The notes: a model not told the origin generated them from the letters alone. Shown: positions 1 to 5,409, numbered from the stretch's first letter. The stretch is DNA of 5,427 nt from Elusimicrobiota bacterium (GCA_023249695.1 JAHFCD010000201.1:1-5427), one strand, 5' to 3'. Program-made: numbers and translations.

Positions 1-2166
1 GAATGACGCGATGACGGCGAGCATGGAGCCCTTGTCGGAGCCGTCGCCTTTCATCAGCCGGCCGCGCAGGCCCGACAACGCATGGAGGGTCTTCGCGTCG
101 TAGCGGCCCGCGAGGTGAAGCGCGACCAATTCTCCGTACGAATGGCCGGCGGCCGCGTCGGCCTTCACGCCGAAGACGGACAAGGCGCGCCAGGCGGACA
201 AGGCCGCGGCGCCGAGAGCGGGCTGCGCCACCGAGGTGTCGCGCAGCGCCTTCTCCTGGGCGGCGGACTGCTCTGCCTTCCACGCCGGGAGAGGGAAGAG
301 GACGTTCGCGAGGCGGGGCTCGCCTTCGAACACGGCGTCCGCCTCGGACAAGGCCTCGAAGGACTCGGGGAAGGCGCAGGCGAGATCGCGGGACATGCCC
401 ACGTATTGCGCGCCCTGGCCGGGGAACAGGAGGCCGAGCTTGCCGGGCTTGCCTGAGGCGAAGTAGATGCCTTCGCGGGACGACCACGACGTTTTTCCGG
501 CGTTCGCCGTGATCAGTTCGACGGCTTTTTTTCCAACGGCGGCGTAATCGGCGCTCCTTTCGAGAACCAGCGATAGGCGCATGGGCGCATGGCGATCGAA
601 AGCCTTGCGCGACGCGGCGGCGTCGAGGCGCACCTGGTCCCAGGACTTCGCCGCGGCCCACGGCGCTATGGCGGCCGCTAATTCCGACGAGCTGCCGGCC
701 GCCGCAACGACGATTTCGTGTTCGCCGTCCCAATCGGTTTCCGACTTCGTGGGATTCCCCTCTTCCAAGATGGCGTGGAAATTCGTGCCGCCGAAGCCCA
801 AGGCGGAGCACGCGGCGCGGCGGGGGTGGTCCTTGGAGGCCAGCCACGGGCGCTTCTCGAGGCTCAGATAGAACGGCGTTTCGCCCCCCGCCAAAATCGG
901 AAGGGGCTCGGTCACCTTCAGCGTCGGAGGCAGGACCTTGTGACGCAGCGCCATCGCGGCCTTGATGAAGGCGGCCGAGCCGGCGGCGGCCTTGGTATGG
1001 CCGATCATGGACTTCACGGAGCCGAGCGCGCACCAAGCGCCTTCACGCTTGGAATTTCTTTTATAGACGCCGCTGATCGCCTCGACCTCGATGCCGTCGC
1101 CGACGGCGGTGCCGGTGCCGTGAGCTTCGACGAGCTCGACGGTGTCGGGAGACAAGCCCGACAAGCGGTACGCCTCTTCGATGGCGCGCGTCTGGCCCCC
1201 GGCCGAGGGCGCGTAAATGGATTTTCCGCGGCCGTCGGACGAGGTTCCCAGGCCGCGTAAAATCGCGTGGACCCTGTCCCCGTCTTTAACGGCGTCGTCA
1301 AGCCGCTTAAGAACGACCATTCCGACGCCCTCTCCAAGGGTGGTCCCGTCGGCCTTGGAGTCAAAGGACTTCGCGTGGCCGGAGGTCGACAACGCAGGAG
1401 TCTTGGTAAAACATGTGTACATGAAAATATCGTTGAAGGTATCCACCCCGCCGGTGATCACCATCTTCGCGCGGCCGGTCTGGAGCTCGAGCGAGGCCAT
1501 GTGCATCGCCGAGAGGGAGGAGCCGCACGCCGCGTCCACGACGCAGTTCGTGCCGCCGAGGTTGAAGCGGTTGGCGACACGACCGGCGATGACGTTGCCG
1601 AGCAGGCCGGGGAAGGACGCCTCCTGCCAGGGCACGAACTCGTCGGACATGCGGGCGAGCGCGTCCTCGGCCTGCGCGGGAGGAACACCCGCGGCCAGGA
1701 TCGCCTTGCGCCACTTAGGCAGGCTCAGGCGGGCGCCGAGGGGGATCACGAGCTCGAGCGCGCCGGTCACGCCGAGGATGCAGGACACGCGCGAGCGGTC
1801 CCACGTTTCCTTATCGACGGCGTAGCCGGCGTCGGCCAAGGCCATCTTCGCGGCGACGAGCGCGAACAGCTGCGCGGGGTCGGTGGCCTCGAGGGTGTTC
1901 GGGGAGAGGCCGAATTCCGACGGATCGAAATCGTACGCGTCGAGGAAGCCGCCCTTGTACGAGTACACCTTGTCCTGCTTCTTCGGGTCCGCGTCGAAAT
2001 AGTCTTCCTTGCTCCAGTGAGAGGCCGGCACGTCCTGGATCGCGTCCACCTTGTTCTTGATGTTCGCCCAGAACTGGCGGAGCGATCGAGCTTTAGGAAA
2101 TATTCCTCCGAGCCCGATCACGGCGAGCGGGATGAACTCGGGAGCGGACTCGTTCTTCTTGGTCAT
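1..2166 (-). CDS. PfaA-like type I polyketide/polyunsaturated-lipid synthase, KS-AT part (3' end outside window)
   Basis: Start of a multidomain iterative synthase that condenses malonyl units onto a growing acyl chain, probably as a cytosolic megasynthase working with the PfaD encoded just upstream. The frame is uninterrupted for 722 codons and still open at base 1. The ketosynthase covers about residues 10-450: Cys214 in DAACGSSL is the nucleophile, His349 lies in EAHGTGT, His390 in IGHTKAAAG, and GFGGTN closes the domain. A linker follows, then an acyltransferase from about residue 575, with LFPGQGAQ near 580-587 and nucleophile Ser676 in GHSYGEL. The segment PNTLEATDPAQLF and the acyltransferase style resemble PfaA/Pfa-like secondary-lipid synthases more than modular antibiotic PKSs. 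The ATG at 2166 follows a purine-rich AAAGAGAG that overlaps the pfaD stop, so translational coupling is likely. Carrier, ketoreductase and dehydratase domains are expected beyond the edge but not seen. Heterocyst-glycolipid-type synthase is an alternative. Confidence 0.93.
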   Translation of the reverse strand, partial: MTKKNESAPEFIPLAVIGLGGIFPKARSLRQFWANIKNKVDAIQDVPASHWSKEDYFDADPKKQDKVYSYKGGFLDAYDFDPSEFGLSPNTLEATDPAQLFALVAAKMALADAGYAVDKETWDRSRVSCILGVTGALELVIPLGARLSLPKWRKAILAAGVPPAQAEDALARMSDEFVPWQEASFPGLLGNVIAGRVANRFNLGGTNCVVDAACGSSLSAMHMASLELQTGRAKMVITGGVDTFNDIFMYTCFTKTPALSTSGHAKSFDSKADGTTLGEGVGMVVLKRLDDAVKDGDRVHAILRGLGTSSDGRGKSIYAPSAGGQTRAIEEAYRLSGLSPDTVELVEAHGTGTAVGDGIEVEAISGVYKRNSKREGAWCALGSVKSMIGHTKAAAGSAAFIKAAMALRHKVLPPTLKVTEPLPILAGGETPFYLSLEKRPWLASKDHPRRAACSALGFGGTNFHAILEEGNPTKSETDWDGEHEIVVAAAGSSSELAAAIAPWAAAKSWDQVRLDAAASRKAFDRHAPMRLSLVLERSADYAAVGKKAVELITANAGKTSWSSREGIYFASGKPGKLGLLFPGQGAQYVGMSRDLACAFPESFEALSEADAVFEGEPRLANVLFPLPAWKAEQSAAQEKALRDTSVAQPALGAAALSAWRALSVFGVKADAAAGHSYGELVALHLAGRYDAKTLHALSGLRGRLMKGDGSDKGSMLAVIASF

Positions 2167-2175
2167 GGTCTCTCT

Positions 2176-3711
2176 TTAGTCCAGCAAGCGCTCGAGCTCG
2201 GCGGCGGTCAGCGGCTCGATGCGGGTAGTTTCGGGATCCAGGGCGACGCCCTGGCAGCGGAGAAAGTGAGCGCGGGTCAGCACGGCCGCGCCGTAAAGGA
2301 TGTTGCGGGCGACGAGAGCCACGGAGCGGTTTTCCGGGGCCTGGAGGAACGAGCCCAGCGCCCATTCGTTGAACGCGCCCATCGCGGGGCCGCACCAGAC
2401 CTGATAGTCGAGCGCGCGGTCGGCGACGCCGGCGTTGGCCCAGCGCGACGCCTGGCCGAGGTACGAGCGGAACACGAGGGCCATCTTGTGCTTCGGCTCC
2501 TTCTCGGCGCGCTCCACCTGCGACGGGTCGCGCTTGAGAAAATAGTCGCGCGTCGAGGCCCACGCCTCGTCGAGCGTCGCGCGCAGCAGATCTTTTTCGA
2601 TCGAGGCCCGGACGGCTGCGGGGATCGTCTCGAGCGACTCGGCGCTTTTCCAGACCTCGTAGAGCCTGGCGCCGCGCTGGGCGAACATCGTGCCGCGCTT
2701 GAGCACCTGGACCTTGACGCCCAGCTCGAACATGTCGGCGGCGGGCGCCATGATGCAGTCGGCCTGGCCGGCGGCCGCGAGCATCGCGCGCACCCGGTCG
2801 CTCGTGCCGGATTCCACGCAGGATTGGTTGACCGAGCCGGTCAGCACGTACGCCGCTCCCATCATGTAGGCCGCGGCCGCCGCGTCGGGCGTCGCGATGC
2901 CGCCGGCGGCGCCGACGCGCGCCGGGCTCTTGAAGCGGAACCGGGCTTGAAGCCGGTCGCGCAGGGCGATCATCGCCGGGAACATCGCGACGAGCGGGCG
3001 GTTGTCGGTATGGCCGCCGCTGTCGGCCTCGACGGTCAGGTCCTGGGCCATCGGCAGCTCGGCGGCGAGCGCGACCTGCTCCCCGGTGAGCAGATTCGAG
3101 GCCGCCATCTCGCGCAGGAGGCGCTCCTCCGGCGGAGCGAGGAACTTGGCCGCGACCTCGACGCGGGAGACCTTCGCGACGACCTTGTTCGGCGCGGCGA
3201 CGCGCCCGTCGGCGCCGCGCGAGATCCCGTGCAGGCGGTAGCGCACGATCGCGGGGGTCAGGCCCATGAACGCCGAGGCCTCGACGAGGCGCACGCCGCG
3301 GCGGAGGTACAGGTCGCACACGGCGTTCTCGAGGTCGGTCTCGCTCGGGCTGTGGATCAGGTTGAAGCCGCGCGGCAGGGCGCCGAGGGACTTCTCGAGA
3401 CGGTCGATGGCGGCCTCGACGCGGGCCGGAGGCAGCCCCGCCGAGCCGAAGAAGGACAGAAGGCCGGCCCGGGCTCCCGCCTCGACGAGCGCCTCGGAGG
3501 CGATCCCGTTGGCCATCGCGCCGGTCGCGTACGCGTAGCGCACCCCGTGCTCCCGGAGGAACGCCGGATCGCCCAGGCTTTCGGGCATCAGGGCCGGCGC
3601 CGAGGCGCTTCCGGAGGCGGCGGGAGACCGAAGGTCGCGCAATTGGGCGCGGAGCGCCGCGGCTTCGGCCGGCGACGGATTGGTTTCGAGGGTGCGGGAG
3701 CTCGGGGTCAT
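2176..3711 (-). CDS. pfaD: PfaD family protein, FMN-dependent trans enoyl reductase of PUFA/polyketide synthase
   Basis: A 511-residue protein of the 2-nitropropane dioxygenase/FabK-like TIM-barrel superfamily, PfaD branch. In PUFA synthases PfaD reduces enoyl-ACP intermediates in trans, using FMN and NAD(P)H. Diagnostic segments are ADSGGHTDNRP with His234, GGIATP at 270-275 and TGSVNQ at 291-296 (flavin phosphate binding), then APAADMFELGVKVQVLKRG around 322-340, which is very characteristic of PfaD. The C-terminal third (about 355-511) is the helical extension usual for the family, so the gene looks full length. An in-frame ATG at 3753 exists, but a perfect TATAAT lies directly after it (3743-3748), so transcripts from that promoter would exclude it; the ATG at 3711 is preferred. 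No clear Shine-Dalgarno sequence precedes either start. The KS-AT gene begins 9 bp after the stop, so the two form an operon. Function is inferred from family membership; the lipid made is unknown. Confidence 0.95.
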   Translation of the reverse strand: MTPSSRTLETNPSPAEAAALRAQLRDLRSPAASGSASAPALMPESLGDPAFLREHGVRYAYATGAMANGIASEALVEAGARAGLLSFFGSAGLPPARVEAAIDRLEKSLGALPRGFNLIHSPSETDLENAVCDLYLRRGVRLVEASAFMGLTPAIVRYRLHGISRGADGRVAAPNKVVAKVSRVEVAAKFLAPPEERLLREMAASNLLTGEQVALAAELPMAQDLTVEADSGGHTDNRPLVAMFPAMIALRDRLQARFRFKSPARVGAAGGIATPDAAAAAYMMGAAYVLTGSVNQSCVESGTSDRVRAMLAAAGQADCIMAPAADMFELGVKVQVLKRGTMFAQRGARLYEVWKSAESLETIPAAVRASIEKDLLRATLDEAWASTRDYFLKRDPSQVERAEKEPKHKMALVFRSYLGQASRWANAGVADRALDYQVWCGPAMGAFNEWALGSFLQAPENRSVALVARNILYGAAVLTRAHFLRCQGVALDPETTRIEPLTAAELERLLD

Positions 3712-3742
3712 CGCGTACGCGCGCGTATTAAGAGAGGCCCAG

Positions 3743-3748
3743 ATTATA
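3743..3748 (-). promoter_or_regulatory. -10 element of the pfaD operon promoter
   Basis: A perfect TATAAT on the minus strand, 31 bp upstream of the pfaD ATG at 3711. A start about 7 bp downstream would give a leader of roughly 25 nt. No TTGACA-like -35 is found at 16-18 bp (the 17-bp position reads CGAAAA), so either an activator is needed or the element is weaker than it looks. The intergenic region is much richer in A+T than the flanking genes. Confidence 0.5.
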
Positions 3749-3778
3749 CCCATTTTCGGGTGATATTTTCGACGGATG

Positions 3779-3787
3779 TGGTATCAT
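3779..3787 (+). promoter_or_regulatory. Extended -10 element for dedA
   Basis: TGGTATCAT on the plus strand fits an extended -10 (TGn followed by TATCAT). No good -35 is visible at 16-18 bp upstream, which is tolerated by extended -10 promoters. The expected transcription start (about 3794) falls 2 bp before the dedA ATG, implying a leaderless or nearly leaderless transcript. An alternative, GATATT at 3762-3767, would give a leader of about 22 nt but also shows no ribosome binding site. Confidence 0.35.
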
Positions 3788-3795
3788 CCTCGCCC

Positions 3796-4455
3796 ATGCA
3801 AGAACAATTCCACGCCCTCCTGAAAGTCTGGTTCCATTTCGTCGAAGTTTGGGGCTACCTGGGCGTTTTTCTGCTGATGGCGCTCGAGAGCTCGATCGTC
3901 CCCATCCCCAGCGAAATCATCATGCCCCCGGCGGCCTATTGGGCCGCGCAAGGCCGCATGAGCTTTTGGGGCGTCGTGCTGGCCGGCACCGCGGGCAGCT
4001 GGTTCGGCTCGATCGTCAGCTACCTCGTCGCCCGGGCCGTGGGCGAGCCGTTCGTCCGGCGCTACGGGAAATACATCCTGATCTCCGAGGCGAAGGTCGC
4101 CGCGATGGAAGGCTGGGTCGCCGAGTACGGCGTCCCCGGGATCTTCTTCGCGCGCCTGCTGCCGGTCGTGCGCCACCTGATCTCGATCCCCGCCGGCATC
4201 CTCAAGATGGGCGTCGTCCGGTTCTCGGCGGCCACCACGGCCGGGGCGTTCCTGTGGTGCTGGGTCCTCTCCTGGTTCGGCAGGAAGGTCATCGGCGACG
4301 CGCCCCAGCTGCTCGACTCCCCCGCGGAGCTCGCGCACGCCCTCAAGGCGAAGATGCACCTCGTCGTCGTCGCCGTCGTCCTGTTCGCCGCGGCCTACGC
4401 CGTGATGGTCTGGCTTAGAAAGCGGTCGGCGAAGACCGCGAGCTCACAAGCCTAA
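3796..4455 (+). CDS. DedA/VTT family integral membrane protein
   Basis: A 219-residue polytopic inner-membrane protein of the DedA (SNARE-associated/VTT, PF09335) family. Members are linked to lipid-carrier flipping (undecaprenyl phosphate, phosphatidylethanolamine), envelope integrity and proton-motive-force-dependent drug or alkali tolerance. The family signature ALESSIVPIPSEIIMPPA spans about 29-46, with acidic residues Glu31 and Glu40 in a re-entrant region. FFARLLPVVRHLISIPAG spans 117-134 and carries Arg120 and Arg126, which match the arginines required in Escherichia coli DedA proteins. Hydrophobic segments lie near 20-36, 57-79, 113-135, 145-162 and 188-207, ending in a basic tail (RKRSAK). 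Length is typical. The ATG at 3796 is chosen because the signature and N-terminal helix fit; an in-frame GTG at 3778 is possible. No Shine-Dalgarno is seen. It diverges from pfaD, and its 3' end overlaps the convergent toxin gene by 12 bp. The exact substrate is unknown. Confidence 0.93.
   Translation: MQEQFHALLKVWFHFVEVWGYLGVFLLMALESSIVPIPSEIIMPPAAYWAAQGRMSFWGVVLAGTAGSWFGSIVSYLVARAVGEPFVRRYGKYILISEAKVAAMEGWVAEYGVPGIFFARLLPVVRHLISIPAGILKMGVVRFSAATTAGAFLWCWVLSWFGRKVIGDAPQLLDSPAELAHALKAKMHLVVVAVVLFAAAYAVMVWLRKRSAKTASSQA
4417..4439 (-). terminator. Possible intrinsic terminator of the toxin-antitoxin operon, inside the dedA 3' end
   Basis: On the minus strand, a perfect 6-bp inverted repeat GCGGTC-TTCGCC-GACCGC (4439 to 4422) is followed by TTTCT. 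It begins 4 bp after the toxin stop codon. The T tract is short and interrupted, so termination may be incomplete. On the plus strand the hairpin is not followed by T residues, so it would not act as a terminator for dedA. Confidence 0.4.
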
Positions 4456-4779
4456 GTGAATCCGTAACGACGCGTCCACGTCGGCCATCGCGCCGATCGG
4501 CAGGACTCCCATCTTCTCGCGCAAACGGCTCTTGTCGACGGCCCGGAGTTGATGCGTCTTGACCCGCGCCGGGCGGCCGTCCCCGAGAATACCCTCTGGG
4601 ACGGCCGCTTCATTGGGCAGGACCCTGCCTTGGGCAGACGACAACGGAGCAACCGTCACCGTGGCCATGTGGTCGTTGTGGGCGTCCTCGGAAACGACCA
4701 CCGCCGGCCGCATCTTACGGATTTCCGCGCCGACCGAGCCGCGAAAATCGACCCAATACACCTCGCCGCGCGCGATCAC
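4444..4779 (-). CDS. mazF: MazF/PemK-type endoribonuclease toxin
   Basis: A 111-residue protein of the MazF/PemK/CcdB-fold toxin family. These are ribosome-independent mRNA interferases that cleave single-stranded RNA at short sequence motifs and halt growth when not bound by antitoxin. Family landmarks are RGEVYWVDF at 4-12, MRPAVVVS at 23-30 with Arg24 matching the catalytic arginine, VTVAPLSS at 41-48 with Ser47 at the Thr/Ser catalytic position, and VKTHQLRAVDKSRL at 73-86. Full family length, no damage seen. The GTG at 4779 shares GTGA with the antitoxin stop (4-bp overlap), implying translational coupling. A TTG at 4782, one codon upstream, is the alternative start. The 3' end overlaps convergent dedA by 12 bp. 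Cleavage specificity cannot be predicted from sequence. mazF is used in the broad sense; pemK or ndoA would be equally valid names. Confidence 0.92.
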   Translation of the reverse strand: MIARGEVYWVDFRGSVGAEIRKMRPAVVVSEDAHNDHMATVTVAPLSSAQGRVLPNEAAVPEGILGDGRPARVKTHQLRAVDKSRLREKMGVLPIGAMADVDASLRIHLGL

Positions 4780-4985
4780 CAATCCGCCACCGCATCTATT
4801 TCGTCGAGCCGGAGGCGGGCCGATTCTTTGTAACCCTCGATGAGTCGGCGCCGGAAATCGTCCTTCTCGAGCGACTTGAAGCGCTCGACGACGGCAAGGG
4901 CGATGAACTCGCTTTTATTCGGTACTTTCGCGAGCTTTTTGACGACCTTCTGGGGCAAGGTGATGTTCATGCGTTGGTATTTCAC
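4776..4985 (-). CDS. Ribbon-helix-helix antitoxin of the MazF-type toxin
   Basis: A 69-residue protein with an N-terminal ribbon-helix-helix DNA-binding fold: strand YQRMNITLP (3-11), helix QKVVKKLAKV (12-21), turn PNKS and helix EFIALAVVERF (26-36). A charged helical tail (about 40-69, ending DEIDAVADW) should wrap around and block the toxin. It is encoded just upstream of the toxin with a 4-bp overlap, the classic antitoxin-toxin order. The start is uncertain. The GTG at 4985 keeps the full N-terminal strand and is preferred; the ATG at 4970 would give 64 residues and trim the strand. Neither has a Shine-Dalgarno sequence, and the predicted transcription start falls at about 4985. Autoregulation is likely, since a palindrome overlaps the promoter. 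It resembles MazE/CopG-family antitoxins by fold rather than the AbrB-type MazE of E. coli. Confidence 0.85.
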   Translation of the reverse strand: MKYQRMNITLPQKVVKKLAKVPNKSEFIALAVVERFKSLEKDDFRRRLIEGYKESARLRLDEIDAVADW

Positions 4986-5002
4986 ACCATCAGTATAGTG
5001 TG
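4983..5002. promoter_or_regulatory. Probable operator of the toxin-antitoxin operon (imperfect palindrome)
   Basis: A 20-bp imperfect palindrome of the form CACACnAT-N4-ATnGTGTG, with 7 of 10 half-site positions matching. It covers the -10 hexamer (4992-4997) and reaches the proposed GTG start. A ribbon-helix-helix dimer bound here would block RNA polymerase, the usual mechanism of autoregulation in such operons. The palindrome is seen in the sequence; the binding protein is inferred. Confidence 0.55.
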
Positions 5003-5020
5003 TATTCCAATGCGCATCAA
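4992..5020 (-). promoter_or_regulatory. Sigma70-type promoter of the antitoxin-toxin operon
   Basis: TTGATG (5020-5015) and TATACT (4997-4992) on the minus strand are separated by exactly 17 bp; each differs from consensus at one or two positions. The -35 starts 4 bp after the spoVG stop. The predicted transcription start, near 4985, coincides with the GTG proposed as the antitoxin start, so the transcript may be leaderless. This is the best housekeeping promoter in the window. Confidence 0.7.
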
Positions 5021-5023
5021 GAC

Positions 5024-5338
5024 CTAGACCCGGGCCGCTCCGCCGGAGGCTTGACGGTACTTCTCGAGGATCAGGCCGATCGAGGCGTTGCGCGCCTCCG
5101 CGGTGATCGGGTGCGCGAGGTCGAACCAACGGTCGGCCGTCGCCCCCTTCCCCTTTTCCGCCGGGAACACGACGAACGGCTCGTCGTTGCCCGGCTCGGC
5201 CTTCTTCAGCACGCGGATGCCCTTGATCACGAACGCGTCGGCGATCATCAGCTCCGCGAAGGCCATGAGCTTCGTCGGCCTGTCCGACGGGTCCTGGTAC
5301 GGCCGCACGCGCGCGTCCAGCTTCGGCAAGTTTTCCAT
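5024..5338 (-). CDS. spoVG: SpoVG family RNA/DNA-binding regulator
   Basis: A 104-residue SpoVG homologue. In Bacillus SpoVG affects septation and sporulation; in other bacteria the family acts as a site-specific DNA- or RNA-binding global regulator, and it occurs in many non-sporulating lineages. Conserved features are an N-terminal strand (LDARVRPY, 7-14), LMAFAELMIADAFVIKGIRVL (24-44), FVVFPAEKGKG (55-65) and the signature DLAHPITAEAR (73-83), followed by helix IGLILEKY (87-94), the region where DNA contacts map in studied homologues. It is slightly longer than the Bacillus protein because of an insert around PGND (49-52) and a short tail. The ATG at 5338 is fixed by a strong GGGGGAG Shine-Dalgarno 5 nt upstream. 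The antitoxin promoter begins right after the stop, with no room for a terminator, so read-through into the toxin-antitoxin genes is possible. Targets are unknown. Confidence 0.94.
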   Translation of the reverse strand: MENLPKLDARVRPYQDPSDRPTKLMAFAELMIADAFVIKGIRVLKKAEPGNDEPFVVFPAEKGKGATADRWFDLAHPITAEARNASIGLILEKYRQASGGAARV

Positions 5339-5343
5339 TTTTT

Positions 5344-5350
5344 CTCCCCC
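5344..5350 (-). promoter_or_regulatory. Strong ribosome binding site of spoVG
   Basis: GGGGGAG on the minus strand, 5 nt before the ATG, followed by an A-run. It is the only strong Shine-Dalgarno sequence in the window and fixes the spoVG start. A CCCCT stretch earlier in the leader (minus strand, within 5391-5396) could pair with it and mask it. Confidence 0.7.
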
Positions 5351-5353
5351 TTC

Positions 5354-5373
5354 GGCCCCCGGTCCCGGCGGCC
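5354..5373 (-). other. GC-rich hairpin in the spoVG leader
   Basis: An imperfect inverted repeat: 4-bp GGCC arms, one mismatch, then 3 further G-C pairs around a 4-nt loop. It sits 3 bp upstream of the spoVG Shine-Dalgarno sequence. No T tract follows on either strand, so it is not an intrinsic terminator. It may stabilise the mRNA or affect ribosome access. Confidence 0.35.
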
Positions 5374-5380
5374 CTACTAC

Positions 5381-5409
5381 TAGACGATCGAGGGGTCGAA
5401 AAAGTTGCC
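5381..5409 (-). promoter_or_regulatory. Possible ECF-sigma-type promoter of spoVG
   Basis: On the minus strand GGCAAC (5409-5404), followed by a T-run, is separated by 17 bp from CGTCTA (5386-5381). An AAC-containing -35 and a CGTC-type -10 at 16-17 bp are the hallmarks of promoters read by extracytoplasmic-function sigma factors. Transcription would begin near 5374, giving a 5' leader of about 36 nt that holds the hairpin and ribosome binding site. No sigma70-like pair is evident in the 89 bp upstream of spoVG. The sigma factor itself is not in the window. Confidence 0.45.

Noticed and set aside
2093..3319. A 408-codon open frame on the minus strand inside pfaD.
   Set aside because: Its translation is low-complexity Arg/Pro/Gly sequence in another frame of pfaD, which has unmistakable family motifs.
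3712..3753. A 14-residue N-terminal extension of PfaD from the ATG at 3753.
   Set aside because: TATAAT at 3743-3748 lies inside this extension, so transcripts from that promoter would not include the upstream ATG. The extension shows no family similarity.
1267..3795. A plus-strand frame stays open from 1267 through the dedA stop, suggesting a 1062-residue protein with a DedA C terminus.
   Set aside because: The part before 3796 is Arg/Gly/Ala-rich sequence antisense to the clear KS and PfaD genes, a common effect of high G+C. Only the DedA part has family motifs.
4456..4490. A CGACG / CGTCG hairpin after dedA on the plus strand as its terminator.
   Set aside because: The stem is only 5 bp and no T tract follows. 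The sequence lies within the toxin coding region.
4986..5129. A longer 117-residue antitoxin starting at 5129.
   Set aside because: The extra N terminus is antisense-like Arg/Pro-rich sequence overlapping the spoVG 3' end, and it would span the toxin-antitoxin promoter.
5360..5400. A tRNA-like 5' half on the minus strand (CGTCTAGTAGTAGG resembles the D-arm of Glu/Gln tRNAs).
   Set aside because: No anticodon arm, T-arm (GGTTCGA) or acceptor pairing follows before the spoVG start. The CGTCTA part is better explained as an ECF-type -10.
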